Source of the DNA: Crocinitomicaceae bacterium
GTDB taxonomy: Bacteria > Bacteroidota > Bacteroidia > Flavobacteriales_D > Crocinitomicaceae
DNA length: 64,000 nt
Assembly (NCBI GenBank): GCA_016709005.1
Contig: JADJEU010000001.1
Location: forward strand, 1 to 64,000
Direction: 5' to 3'
The position numbers and the translations under genes were made by a program. The first letter of the stretch is position 1. Every line of letters begins with the position of its first letter. The notes beneath the pieces were generated by a model. The model had not been told where the DNA came from, searched no databases, and worked only from the letters and a program-made list of their open reading frames with translations. Positions 44,384 through 56,027 of the stretch are shown here, piece by piece.

Positions 44384-47194
44384 TTATTGTCGTTCGATCA
44401 CAACTTTTTGAACGTTCAAAATTCCGTTTTGGTCTTTGATCTGAACAATATAAACACCAGCAGGAACCTCAACCAAATCAATTTTAACGATCTGCTGATT
44501 TTGCGTCAAAATTAAAGAATTGATTTTTTGTCCAACTAAATTGTAGATATCGACAGAGATATTTTCTGTCTGTTCAAAATTTTCAAACGCTACATACAAA
44601 TGGTTTGTCGCTGGGTTAGGATAGATTGTAATCTGACTAGTTTCGGTTGATAAGACACTATCCTGCGAAAGCATGCTTTTTGGTGATTGCCCAGGCAGAT
44701 AGAGTTCTTCAATATTATGAACGAAAGCCTGCGAATATGCGTAGTCGTAAAGTGTAGCTTCACCACGTGGGCACATGCGTGGATCACTGGTATCAGTAGC
44801 GATGTCTGTAACCGTGGCATGCATCGTAGAGTCACTGTGTACAACTAAAATTGGATCTTCTTCGGTTCGCGTATTGATATTGATTTCCGCCAAGTCGGTA
44901 AAGTTTGATTCGCCATATTCAGCAATAAATTGCGCGCGTACAAAAGTTGCAGAAGCCAAGTCACCTTTGATGATTAGTGCATCGCAAAGTTGCTCTTTGC
45001 TGATACGATCTCCTTCTTCAATAAGAATTGTTATGATGCTATCCATTGGATTGACAACAGTGGAATCGTTTAAATAATAACGAATCAATTCGTCTACATA
45101 GAATTTTCTCTCCGAGGTGAGTGCATTGATTTCATTTTGAAGTAAAGTCATTGGTGAAATCCCATTTTGATTTGCGTTCACTTGTTTTTTGATGCCGCCT
45201 GGGTAGTTTTTTGCATTAAATGCAGCCAGAACATCTGCTGACAAAGGGGAGTTTGCAATCATAACCTGCTGAGCATGTCCGCTACTCGGGTTGGATGCAA
45301 GATAAGCCAACAATACTTCATCCGATAAATAAGGTGAAGCAGCGATCAACGCATTTTTTGCTTGTCCAGGCGAGTTAGTCGCTATAACGTTTAGCAAGGT
45401 TTGCGTGTTACCACCATCAATTAACGCCTTCAGATCTGCAATTTCTTGTGTCAATTGATTTTTAGGTCCTGAAATACCACCTGAACCAGGAGTTGATTTA
45501 ATTTTACCAGGGCAAGAAATATTATAATTGATGGATATCGGTATTTGTATTAAACCCGGAAAACCCAAGGTTGTGATCGGTGTCGTATTCAAATTTGGGT
45601 AATGGGTATAGATAATTGATTGCGTTCCGGGCGCCATTACAATTTCGTAATCACCACTCTCTTGAAGAAACAGATTTCTTGCACCTTTAAAATGAGCTTG
45701 TGGATGTGATGGCACTACCATAGTATCCTTGCTGATAATCAATTCTTCCAGATGAAACATATAAATCAACATCAATGTTTTCCTGAAAATCATTACATAA
45801 CCACTGCAAGCCAACTGGCTCCGCATTATTTGGATTAGTCACGTCTATGTTTACGCCGTTTATAGATTGAGATTGTCCACCAACGAGGATATTGTCAAAT
45901 GTATTTTTATAAATTTCATTATGCGATTCTCCTGAATTTTGAACTACAACACCACGTGAATTTGTTAATGCAGTAGCGCCATCTGTTTGCGTGAAAAAGT
46001 TTTCTGTGATTATGTAGCCTGTACAAGCATTTAAAAAGACGCCTGCTGTTTGATTATACACGATGTTTGGATTTTGAGAATTCAAAACTTCAAATTGATT
46101 TCGTTGAACTATTGAACCAGTCAAGCCACCCAAATAAACACCGTAAAAATTATTTATGAATTGATTACCTTCCACAAAAGTAGAAATGAGTGTGCTACCT
46201 GAATTTGAATAAACACCAGAGGCCAAATCTTTAAATATACAAGGATCATTTGGAATGCATCCAACAGTTGGTATACTGCAACCAGGAATTACAGTTAATT
46301 TGTTATTGACATTATGGATCCCTCTGCCTCGGTTAAGTTCAGCGTACAGATTTGGGGTTTGGTTTTCAAAAGTACAACCAGTAAACTTAATACCACCAGC
46401 ATTTAATAAAAACGCATGGCTTAGAGGAGGCAAGGAAGGATCGTTGTGAATACCGTTTGTTATAAATGAAGTATTCATAAACGTACTTTGATTTTCTACA
46501 GGAACTCCAGCAGATGGTGGATGCGTATAATTCGTAATTCTAACGTCGATACGGTTATTGAATAAAGTAGCATTATTCGTGCGTACAATTCCACCGCCAT
46601 AAGATGGTTTCGGATAATCCGCTGCATAAATATCATCCTGATATGTATCTGCACCTACAATGGAGTGCTCAATGCGTGAGTTATTGTAGACATACAAATA
46701 CCCTTGTCTACTGTTGTTAATTGGCAGCTGTGCTTGAGTAGACCAACCCTCCACGTTGACCCATGCCACATAAAAGAACTACCACAATCATTGATTACTG
46801 TAAAGACTGTGTTATTCAAATTAAGCCTAGCGCCGTTTGGTAAGTCAGGATTATCTGAACGTTCTACAACTACTTTTGCATCTGGATGGAAATAAAAAAT
46901 CATGTTTGAAATGGTAACATTTATCCCAGCAGGAATTGTAAGAGTACCGTACACATGTACTTCACTTAAACCAGAAGTACTAAAAGGATTCAGACTAGGT
47001 GTCCATGTTTGGTTAGCCCCTCCTGTCCAGCTTGTGGTGGCGGTATAATTATTTGCATTGTATGCCAGCCCTGTTAGACAACAAACGGGGTTGTTATTAA
47101 AATGAGCCGCATAATCTTCCCCGTCTATTTGGTCAACGTTACAGATGGCGTTTATTTTTACCAAAGGATAGTCCCATAATTGTGAGATTTGAAG
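44384..47194 (-). CDS. Parallel beta-helix protein with T9SS type A tail (frameshifted, 5' end uncertain)
   Basis: This encodes a large exported surface protein. Three reading frames join: VKINAICNVDQIDGEDYAAH and a beta-rich region, then a right-handed beta-helix with repeated GIxxxN-type turns (NNRIDVRITNYTHP, TSFITNGIHNDP, NQFINNFYGVYLGGL), then a helical stretch of NALIAASPYLSDEVLL-like repeats and finally IYPNPATNHLYVAF, a type A sorting domain. A G-run at about 46767 lacks one base (WHGVNVEGWSTQ after repair) and a T-run near 45690 is one long or two short. No convincing start is found before 47194. A short signal-like stretch (KKVISAFFLLSA) lies out of frame at 47294-47250, so the N-terminus may be broken or lost. 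The role is probably adhesion. Confidence 0.65.
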
Positions 47195-47299
47195 TTAAAT
47201 TAAGTTGTAACAGCTGTTGGAGAGTAGGTTTTATCTCTATAACCTTTATTCGCTGATAATAGGAAAAAAGCAGAAATTACTTTTTTGATCGCATCAAAA

Positions 47300-47464
47300 T
47301 TATAAATGCATCAAATCTTTCTTAGCCAAAAGCGTATCCAAAGATTCTCTGACATCTTGATCATCTACACAACAATCAACAGGGCATACTGCAGCGCATT
47401 GAGGTTCATCATGGAAACCTTTACATTCAGTACATTTATCAGGCACAATAAAATAGACATCCAT
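47300..47464 (-). pseudogene. C-terminal fragment of a 4Fe-4S ferredoxin
   Basis: The reverse frame reads MDVYFIVPDKCTECKGFHDE, then PQCAAVCPVDCCVDDQD and LLAKKDLMHL, the end of the small Bacteroidota two-cluster ferredoxin. The first half, with the CxxCxxC part of one cluster, is missing; a stop is reached a few codons upstream. It lies right before the beta-helix gene and between T9SS island genes, so it is a truncated remnant. The forward open frame over it is a shadow. Confidence 0.8.
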
Positions 47465-47513
47465 GTTAACTGGAGTATTAAACAGGCATTAGTTAGCTCG
47501 GTAACTGAAAAAA

Positions 47514-47918
47514 TTACTGATTCAAAACATTAAAGGCGGCTATATTCGGAGTTGTAAAGGAATTTAAAAGTTTGAAATCTTTTTGGATTCGCTGAAGACA
47601 CTAATGGATGAATTTGGAGCGCTGAGAGGTAATGAATCGCACTTGCACCTTTGAAGTCGCTGTCAGGTCTACAAAACATTTTGGTCAAAATCAATTAGTA
47701 AACTTGATTTCTAAGAAGGTTCAAGTTCGTGTACTGTTTGATGATTGGAAGCTTTTTAACTGATATAATAAAATGTTATTGAAAGAAATGGCTGAACAAT
47801 AAAGCCGGACTTTTTTCTCCTCAGCTAACTTGAATAGTAATTCTGCATCTTTAACAAAAGGCTCGCGGTTGGCAACCAAATCTAAAATGACATTTGTGTC
47901 CAGAAAATAATACTTCAT
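47514..47918 (-). pseudogene. Degraded PIN-domain toxin (VapC-like)
   Basis: The frame starts MKYYFLDTNVILDLVANREP, with the PIN DTN motif, then KDAELLFKLAEEKKVRLYCS, then SFNN. After that the match continues in other frames (SDFKGASAIHYLSA, then PKRFQ and KDFKLLNSFTTPNIAAF), the distal part of PIN proteins with several frameshifts and stops. This is a decayed RNase toxin gene next to a decayed antitoxin-like gene. The number of lesions is larger than elsewhere in the window, so it is probably genuine decay. Confidence 0.7.
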
Positions 47919-47939
47919 TTTGAATATAAATTTGAGGTC

Positions 47940-48139
47940 TTTTTTTGTAATCGTATTCATCGAAGGCTAATGATTCCTTAGTTTATAAACATTGAGCGAT
48001 CGATTTCATCCGTAGAATCAGATATTAAACTTCAAGTGATTCTACAATAAATGAAATGCTTGTACCCTTTGATTTAGCATACTTTTTTGCCCTAACGACA
48101 ACCGATTCTGATACGGAAAGTGTGAGTTTGGGTATTCAT
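47940..48139 (-). pseudogene. Degraded DUF6364-type antitoxin
   Basis: On the reverse strand, the ATG at 48139 is followed after a frameshift by KLTLSVSESVVVRAKKYAKS, then KGTSISFIVESLE and a stop. This is the N-terminal DNA-binding type region of DUF6364 antitoxins that pair with PIN toxins. The C-terminal part is lost in stops and frameshifts. It immediately precedes the PIN remnant, in the order of a toxin-antitoxin operon. Confidence 0.65.
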
Positions 48140-48364
48140 AAAATGAGTCAATTAGACAAATATACGTAATATTAATTATTTTGTATACGTTTCTGTACGT
48201 ATAGATTCATTTGATTATACGTATATCTCAGTGAATTATTTTATGGATTGTATTGGTAATGTTTCGATTGTATAAAAAAAAAGCAATCCAAATTTTTCTT
48301 TCATAAGATATTAACATTCCTTATCTTCCCTCAATTCTTCTTAAAACTTTGATAATTTTACATA
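48140..48364. other. Gene-free AT-rich spacer
   Basis: No gene is seen. It holds several TATACGT/ACGTATA words (about 48167-48225) that make partial palindromes, which could be operator-like or simple composition. It lies between the toxin-antitoxin remnant and the T9SS type B gene. Confidence 0.4.
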
Positions 48365-50301
48365 ATGTTTTTGTGTTGTTTTCTTTTCTGGTTTAAACGA
48401 AATACACTTTTAGTTGTAGCGGTAATGATTTGCTCAACGAAATATTCATTATCTCAACAGATAATTTATCAGGATATTTTGCGCGGAGGAGTTACAGGAG
48501 CTGGGTTTTCCTCCAGTCCAGGTTATGGCGGAGGACAAGTTGATGTATATATAGAGCCGGGTAGCACAATCAAAAAAGCGTTCTTAATAACTCAGCGATT
48601 AGGACATGTTGAATCGGGTTTGGCAGTGCTAAATGGTATCACTTACACTTTTGATGAGAGTAATCAGATTGGCTCGTCTTACAACTTAACTCAAACTGGC
48701 GCAAGTGCAGTACACGCGATTGATATTACATCAGACATTGATCCTTTACAAACTGTTTACAGTGTTTACATTGGCCCGTCAATTCTTTCAGACAGTTGTT
48801 TAGCCAACTGTATTTTTGGCCCAGTATATTTAATAATAATTTATGAAAATTTTGCATTGCCCTCAACAGCCGTAAATATCATGGTAAATACCCAGCCAAT
48901 GCTTAATAATGAGTATTATGAATTTACGGATATTACACCAATTAATTCAACCAATCCTGTGGGCTTTTCTTTTCTTGCAGATAGGTTATCAGTTGCTCCG
49001 GTAGATCGTTCATATGTCTATTTCAATGGTAATCTTTTGGGACTCGTCGTGGTGTTATTGATAGTAATAGTATAGGAGGGAGCGGAGTCATTGGAGATTT
49101 TTATTACCAGAACAATACCTTGTTTGGATTGAGTGATGACACACCAGATAATGCCATGATTGATGCAGATGCATTAGCTGATGTTTCAGGACTAATAACT
49201 GATTTATCTACTACAGTAAATTTTGAGTTTGAGTGGCTTGTTCCCACAGAATTTCGTTATAACATTTATAGTGCTTTTTTTCTGGTTTATGCAACCACTT
49301 GCGACACCTTCTCAGTCTCATTACTTGCAGAAGATACAACTATTTGTAAAGGCGACAGCCTTCAGTTTTTTGCCAGCGGCGCTGACAGTTATGAGTGGTC
49401 ACCAACCATTGGATTAAGTTGTGATGATTGCCCTAACCCAAAAATTTCACCACAACAATCAACTACCTATTTTTTGACATCAACTAAGTATGGTAATTGC
49501 AAAAAAACGCAACCCATCAAAATCAGAGTAAATGAAAATCCATTATTAAATTCGTTTAATTTAACTACTGATACGTGTGGTGAAAATTCAGGTGCAATTT
49601 CAAATATAAATGCAAGTGGTGTTGCGCCCTTAACTTTTTCACTCAACGGAAATTCGTCAAGCAGTTTTTCAAACTTACAAAGTGGTTGGTACAATTTAAG
49701 TGTTACAGATGTTAATGGGTGTAAGGATGATAGTTTAGTTTTTATTGAAAGTGTAATTGCAGCAGAGGCAAATTTTTCTACTTCTCCTGAAATTGGGTAT
49801 GTTCCTTTAGAAGTTGATTTTTTTGATTTGAGTCGCTTGGCTGATAATTGGATTTGGTATATAAATGGAGATACAATTAGCTCACAAAATCCAACGTATA
49901 TTTTTGACAGCATTGGAATATATACCATCTCACAAATTGCGTACAACACCAATTTTTGGTGTGCTGATACCGCTTATGGAACAATAAAAGTTTTTAACCC
50001 CATTACTATTTTTATACCAAATATTATCACCGCAAATAATGACGGTATCAACGATGATTTCACCATTCAATTAGAAGGTGGCAGATACATTTGGTGGCAA
50101 GTGTATAATCGTTGGGGTAATTTGGTTTATGAAAATGAAGAATACATTTCAACCAATCAGTCAACGTATGATTTGTGGGATGGTGTTGATTTTAACTTTG
50201 ATCAACCTGTTACAGATGGCGTTTATTTTTACCAAATAATAGTTAAATCACCGGTTGGAGATTCTGAAGTTTACACGGGAAGTTTGACAGTGGTTCGGTA
50301 A
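48365..50301 (+). CDS. Exported protein with gliding-motility-associated C-terminal domain, T9SS type B (frameshifted in this assembly)
   Basis: This encodes a secreted protein of about 645 residues. The N-terminus has a signal-like segment (TLLVVAVMICSTKYSLSQQ). The middle has an unassigned beta-rich region and PKD/SprB-like units, with TCDTFSVSLLAEDTTICKGD and ASGVAPLTFSLNGNSSS typical of SprB/T9SS surface proteins and AEANFSTSPEIGYVPLEVDF as a PKD domain. The C-terminus is a type B (CHU_C) sorting domain: IFIPNIITANNDGINDDFTI, then QVYNRWGNLVYENEEY, WDGVDFNF and DGVYFYQI. The frame breaks at GGG 49039-49041; one added G joins the two open frames. It is probably an adhesin. It is the last gene before the right boundary repeats. 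Confidence 0.8.
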
Positions 50302-50361
50302 TTTTTAGAATAAAAAAAATCGAGCGTCATAATTCAAAGTGTGTAACAATTTTATTTACAT

Positions 50362-50425
50362 CAATGTTCTTAGTTGAAGTAACAAGTTTGTTGACGGATT
50401 GTTGCCTTTGATATTGTAAGGCTAA
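50362..50425. repeat. Direct repeat A, right copy
   Basis: This 64-base block matches 44074-44137 with one mismatch in the same orientation. Here it is not next to a promoter. Confidence 0.85.
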
Positions 50426-50449
50426 CTGCAGATTAACTTGATTTTTTTA

Positions 50450-50548
50450 AACACATAGGATCATAGGTAAAACATAGGCTCATAGAAAACGTGTTACGAA
50501 TTAGCAAAATGCCTATGTGAAATCTATGTTTCTATGTGCCTATGTGTT
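50450..50548. repeat. Extragenic palindrome built of CTATGTG words
   Basis: AACACATAGG (50450-50459) faces CCTATGTGTT (50539-50548), and the interior also contains CATAGG/CTCATAG and CTATGTTTCTATGTG words. This is a long imperfect hairpin of a type that recurs here with CTCTGTGG and CTTTGTG variants. Confidence 0.75.
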
Positions 50549-50597
50549 AAAAGAATTGTTTGATTCGACGAAGATCAGTGTTCTACACTTCATCGCC

Positions 50598-50640
50598 GTT
50601 ACACAAAGTACACTAAGAAAAAAAGAAGTTGCACAAAGAA
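50598..50640. repeat. Direct repeat B, right copy
   Basis: This 43-base block matches 44235-44277 with one mismatch. It lies just before the stop of the GH3-lactamase gene. The gap 50302-50650 holds repeats A, the CTATGTG palindrome and B; no gene. Confidence 0.8.
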
Positions 50641-50650
50641 AAATTAATAT

Positions 50651-53637
50651 CTATTTAACCCCCGCGCAAGCTGTATAAATAGCATCTTGAACAGAAACCC
50701 GAATTCCTTCTTTTAAAAGAACTGGATTTTCTGCAATGGGATAACAGCGGTTGCTTAAGAAAACATACACGATGTCGTTTTCAGGATCTGCCCAGGTGAT
50801 TGTACCCGTGAAACCTGAATGGCCAAAACTGCTCAACGAAACTTTATTGCAGGTTGGTCCGCCATCTAATGAACGAACCGGTTTATCAAATCCAGCGCCG
50901 CGGCGGTTGTTGTCATAACGTTGCCAGCGTGTAAAATCGGCAAGCGTATCTTTGTTGAGGTAATTATCTCCGCCGTAATTTCCGTCATTAATCAGCATGT
51001 ACATGAGTGTTGCCAAATCCAATGCGTTTGAAAATAAACCAGCGTGACCACCAACTCCACCCAACATGGCTGCGCCCTGATCATGTACCGTTCCCCAAAT
51101 TTGTTGCATTCTGAAAGTGGTATCTAGTTCACTTGGTGTGATGCGCTCACGCTCAAATCGATTCAGTGGATTGTATCCCATCGACGCTAGTCCCATCGGT
51201 TCGTAAAAACTCTCTGTAGCATATTGGTCTAAAGATTTTCCAGTTTTTCTGAAAACAATTTCACGCAGAAAATAATATCCGAGATCAGAATATTTATACG
51301 TTTTTTTGTTTAGTGGAGTGGAGGTGATGCGACTGAAAATAACCGTGTCATAATATTCAGAAATGTACATGCCTTCTGCTACTTTGTGCGTGTATTCACC
51401 TTGTGGTGTCGTTTTGTAAATTGCTGGATCTGGCTTACCGTCTTTTAATGTTTTTGTATAAAACGGAATCCAATCACGCAACCCTGCCTGGTGCACCATC
51501 ATGGTTCGGATGATCATGTTTTGATAAGGAGTTGAATCTACAATATCCGGCAAATAAGTGGTGAGCGGTTTATCAATATCAATCAACCCTTCTTGTTGTA
51601 ATTTGATCACACAAATAGTTGTTGCAGCAATTTTTGTAATGGAAGCCAAATCGTAAATGTCTGTTGTTTTTACTTCTTGTTTTCGATCGTACGTGTGATG
51701 CCCGAACGATTTGTTGTAGAAAACACTTCCGTTTTTAATCGCTACAATTTGACAACCCGGGTAGGCGCGCAATCTGATTCCGCCAATTGCTAATGAATCT
51801 ATTCGCAATAATTTTTCAGAGCTTATTCCAATTTCTTCAGGCATTACAAAAGATAATCGGGTTGTTGAAGTATAAGTTAATCCTGTTCCTGCAGGAAAAA
51901 ATTCAGAACCTGAAACGGGTAATTTTCCCTTTGGAACAATACCACCAAAGATAAGTTGTGCCGCTTGTTCATTGGTATAATCATTATCTTGATAAGCGAC
52001 TACAAATGCCTTGGTTGATTTGAGATCGCTAAATTTTTCAAGCGCATAGGCATTTCCAAAAAGCACACCGGTCACATCTGAATTGGCTGAAATTTTCTGG
52101 AAGATTTCAATTGACTGAATCGTTACACCAAAATTCTTTTTTGGATCGTTGTTGGTTCTGTGAAATCCGACAATGATCTTATCATATTCCATACATTGAG
52201 ATATCAATTCGGTTTCTTCAGTGGATGATAAGGCACGCGGAATCTGGAGTTGATCCATCTTTGCGTAAATCAGCATCGTTTCAAAAAAGCGATTGTTTTT
52301 TGTTCCACCAATGTTGAGGTATGCTACTTTTAAAGTATCCGTGCGCTTCAACGGAAGTTCGTTTTCAACGTTGTGAACAAGTGTAATCGATTCCTTAGCA
52401 AGCTTTCTATTCAAGACTTGTGATTCAGGAAGATTTAAATTTTCAATCAGATTTTTAGTATCAATCGGCTGATATTTATTTAATCCTACCCATTCTTTTG
52501 CTTTCAGAATTTTCAGACATCGCGCATCAATTTCTGCCTGGGTAATCTCACCTTTTTGAATGGCTTCTTTGATTTTGGTGATTGCAACCGGAACATCTTC
52601 AGCAAAAAGTAAAACATCATTGCCGGCAATCAACGCCTTCACATCTACAACGCCTGGCTCATAGAAAGAAGAAACACCTTTCATGTTCAGTGCATCTGTA
52701 AAAATCAATCCTTCAAAACCAAGTGAATCTTTCAATAAACCATTGACAATTTTTGGTGATAGCGTAGAAGCTTGATTTGCTGTATTATCAAGAACCGGAA
52801 TGTATAAATGCGCAACCATCATACTGGCTAATCCTTCTTCAATTAATTTTTTGAATGGATACAATTCCAATGAATCCAATCGTGCATAATCGTGATTAAT
52901 AGTCGGTAATCCTAAATGTGAATCAGTGTCTGTATCTCCATGACCCGGAAAATGTTTGCCACATGCCATCACTTTTAAATCTTGCATGCCTTTCATATAC
53001 GCAATACCCAATTTGGCAACATGTTCTTTCACTTCACCAAACGATCGGTTATTGATCACCGGATTTTTTGCGTTGTTGTTTACATCAATCACTGGCGCAA
53101 AGTTTACATGAATGCCCATGATCTTGCACTGCGCTGCAATTTGATGCCCCATTTCATAAATCAGTTTTTCATTCTGAATTGCCCCCAGCATCATTTGTCT
53201 TGGATAAACAACCGTTGAGTCCAATCGCATGGAAAGTCCCCATTCACCGTCAATTGCAATCATGAGTGGTGTCTTTGCATTTTTTGATAAAAATTAGTGA
53301 GATGCGCTTGTTTGTATGGACTGCCTTTGAAAAAAATTAAACCACCAATTTTATAATTCTTAACCAGGTTAGTGATTTCATTATAATGCGCCTGATCTTT
53401 ATCTGAATAGGCAGCAACCATAAAGAGTTGCGCAATGCGTTCATCGGGCGTAAGTGATTTAAAAACAGAATCTGCCCAACCCGACTTTACGCTCAGAAAA
53501 GCTGGATCTTTGGGTTGATATGTAAAATTGTCAGTGTTGGAGAAGGAGTTTGCAAGACCTGTTAATAAAATTAATCCGCTTAACAGAAGTCCTTTAAATT
53601 CAACGTACACGGTATTTTTTGCTTTGCATTTATTCAT
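50651..53637 (-). CDS. GH3 N-acetylhexosaminidase fused to a class C beta-lactamase-like serine hydrolase (frameshifted in this assembly)
   Basis: This is a periplasmic or surface peptidoglycan-related enzyme of about 995 residues. Residues 1-30 include a signal (LLLSGLILLTGLANSFS). The GH3 domain spans about 50-400: LTPDERIAQLFMVAAYSD, GLIFFKGSP, IDGEWGLSMRL, GKHFPGHGDTDTDSHLGLPT and FTDALNMKGV, as in NagZ, with the GH3-type GKHFPGHG and D-A-L nucleophile region. A second GH3 part follows, then a beta-lactamase domain from about residue 600 with the SxxK region DLASITKIAATTICV and HSGFTGT. The combination is common in Bacteroidota. The frame breaks at the six-base T-run 53280-53285; one extra base restores KNAKTPLMIAIDG. 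The start at 53637 (MNKCKAKNTV) precedes the signal peptide. Confidence 0.85.
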
Positions 53638-53824
53638 GGTCAAAAATCTCTCAATTGCGAAAGTACACGATAGTACATGCATAAATCTTGCCACGGCACA
53701 GAGTTTGTTCACAAATAGAAGTGAATGGCGAATAAAAACGGAGCTTTTGTTCATCGTGTGATGAAGGTAGTTTGCGTATATTTGTCTGACAAGCCAGTTT
53801 TATTATTTGCTTTATTGATTTACA

Positions 53825-54151
53825 ATGAAAGTTACCAAGTTCTCCATATTTACCCCGCCTAGTAAATACAAGCGTTTTGAATATACGCCGCAATTCTATG
53901 ATCCTGAAAAAGAGGCGCGTGAAAAGCGATTGAAACAGCTCGAAGCAGAAGAGGACATAAAAGCCATTCAGAAAGGTGAAAAACCAATCAGTTTCAGACA
54001 TGGGAGCCGTCATGTGGTTGATTATAAAACGCAGATGCGTAAATCAAATATTCGATTAGTAATTATTCTGGGTATTGTTATCCTGATTGTTTATTATTTG
54101 TTTCAAACCGTTGTTACAATGGATGCCGCAACACCTGAAATTCCTAAATAA
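53825..54151 (+). CDS. Small membrane protein of unknown function
   Basis: This 108-residue protein has an N-terminal soluble charged stretch (YDPEKEAREKRLKQLEAEED, then KAIQKGEKPISFRHGSR) and one transmembrane helix near residues 75-95 (IRLVIILGIVILIVYYLFQ). The end TMDAATPEIPK would face the other side. It starts eight bases before mutL's upstream region and ends nine bases before the mutL start, so it is likely transcribed with the mutL-rhomboid operon. I recognise no family. The gene has good coding character but an unknown role. Confidence 0.65.
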   Translation: MKVTKFSIFTPPSKYKRFEYTPQFYDPEKEAREKRLKQLEAEEDIKAIQKGEKPISFRHGSRHVVDYKTQMRKSNIRLVIILGIVILIVYYLFQTVVTMDAATPEIPK

Positions 54152-54159
54152 TTTCTTCG

Positions 54160-56027
54160 ATGTCAGACATCATTAAATTGTTGCCCGATCACATTGCCAA
54201 TCAAATCGCCGCCGGTGAGGTGGTTCAGAGACCTGCGTCTGTTGTAAAAGAGTTGATGGAGAACTCCATTGATGCCGGCGCAACAAAAATTAATCTGATT
54301 GTCAAAGATGGTGGTCGTACCTTGATTCAAATTATTGATAACGGTTCGGGCATGTCTGTGATTGATGCGCGTATGTCGTTTGAAAGACATGCAACCAGTA
54401 AGATTGCAAGTGCCGATGATCTTTTCAAATTGCAAACTAAAGGATTCAGAGGTGAGGCATTAGCATCCATTGCTGCGATTGCGCATGTGGGCATGAAAAC
54501 CAAATTACACGATGCTGAGTTAGGCACTGAAATTTTGGTGGAAGGATCTAAAATTGTTTCACAAGAACCTGTAGCTGCAGCAAACGGAACTTCTATTTCG
54601 GTCAAAAATCTTTTTTACAATGTTCCGGCTCGCCGCAACTTTTTAGGAAAGGACACCACGGAGTATCAAAAAATTCTGGAAGAGTTTTTACGTATCGCTT
54701 TAGTCCATTTTGATATTGAGTTCACCTTTCATCACAATGGGGATGAGGTTTACATGTTACCTGCTGTTAAGACTTTGCGTCATCGCATTGTCGGAATTTA
54801 CGGCGCCAAATTCAATGAAAAATTGGTTCCGGTTAATGAAGAAACAGACATTGTAAAGATTTCTGGATTCATTACAAAGCCAGATACAGAAAGAGCTTCC
54901 AATGATCGTTGTTTCTTTTTTGTGAATCACCGTTATTTTAAAGATCGTTATTTTAATCACGCTGTAATGGCGGCTTATGAAGGATTGATTCCTTCAGGAA
55001 AATATCCGCCTTACTTTTTGTATTTTGAGGTGCCCACAAGTTCAATTGATGTGAATGTGCATCCAACAAAAACGGAAATTAAGTTTGAAGAAAATCAATT
55101 CATCTATCAGATTTTAAGAAGCGCTGTGAAACAATCTTTAGGGCAGAACAACATTGTTTCTACTTTAGATTTTGAACAAGAAACGAGCTTCAATGTGCCG
55201 ATGCTGAAAAAAGGGGAGTCTGTCAGGATGCCTGAAATTAAAGTGAATCCTGAGTTTAATCCGTTTCACAATACACCCAATCGCGAAGACAAAAATGTTT
55301 CTGCAATTCAATCACACGGCTTTGCAAAAATGACTCCAAAAAAGAAGACTGGGAAAATTTTTACGATATTTCTAAAACTCAAACGTCTTCAATAGATAAT
55401 GATGACGATGATCAGGGCGAGGTTGAACAAATCACTATTAACTCATCCATCAATGAGGAGTATTCTGAAGAGAAGAAAAAACCAGTTCAGATCAACGATA
55501 AATATATTTTGACCTCAGTGAAAAACGGATTCATGTTGATTGATCAATACCGCGCACATTGCAGAATTCTGTTTGATGAGCTCATGTCAAAAATTACAGC
55601 AACCAGTGCAAAGTCGCAGCAGCTTTTGTTTCCTGAAGAATTGGAAATTGATCAGAGTGAAAAAGTGTTCTGGCAAGATTTGTTGCCGACACTCCAAGCC
55701 GTTGGTTTTGATTTGCTGATTGATGGAAAAGTAATTCAGATAAGTGCTGTACCGGTAGTTTTGAAAGATAAAAATCCACAACGGGTTTTGATTGATTTAA
55801 TGGAAGAGTTCAGACATTCAGAACAAACCGATTTGGATTTAGAAACTAAAATTGTTTCCGGAATAGCATCAGCTATGGCTATCAGAGGCGGAACAAAATT
55901 GAATAGTGAGGAAATGACCTTTATCATTGATGCGCTTTTTGCATCATCATCTCCGCATGTATCGCCACGCGGGAAAAAAATCATTGAAACATTTTCAATG
56001 GACGAATTAACTAAAAGATTTAACTGA
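54160..56027 (+). CDS. mutL: DNA mismatch repair protein MutL (frameshifted in this assembly)
   Basis: MutL is the dimeric GHKL ATPase that couples MutS mismatch recognition to repair. The N-terminal ATPase has IANQIAAGEVVQRPASVVKE, DNGSGM, KGFRGEALASI and HPTKTEIKFEE. The linker is acidic. The C-terminal domain (VKNGFMLIDQYRAHCRILFD) lacks the DQHAxxE endonuclease motif, and instead of CPHGRP reads SPRGKK, so it is probably not an endonuclease. The frame breaks at the six-base A-run 55338-55343; one more A changes PKKKTGKIFTIF to PKKEDWENFYDIS and joins both halves to 622 residues, the usual length. The stop overlaps the ATG of the next gene by one base. It heads a mutL-rhomboid-rhomboid-EEP operon. 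Confidence 0.93.

Noticed and set aside
47306..47533. Forward open frame as a small gene
   Set aside because: The reverse strand encodes a recognisable ferredoxin C-terminus over the same bases, so the forward frame is a shadow.
44064..50640. Integrative element with attachment sites
   Set aside because: The direct repeats are compatible, but no recombinase and no tRNA target were found; kept only as a repeat-bounded island.
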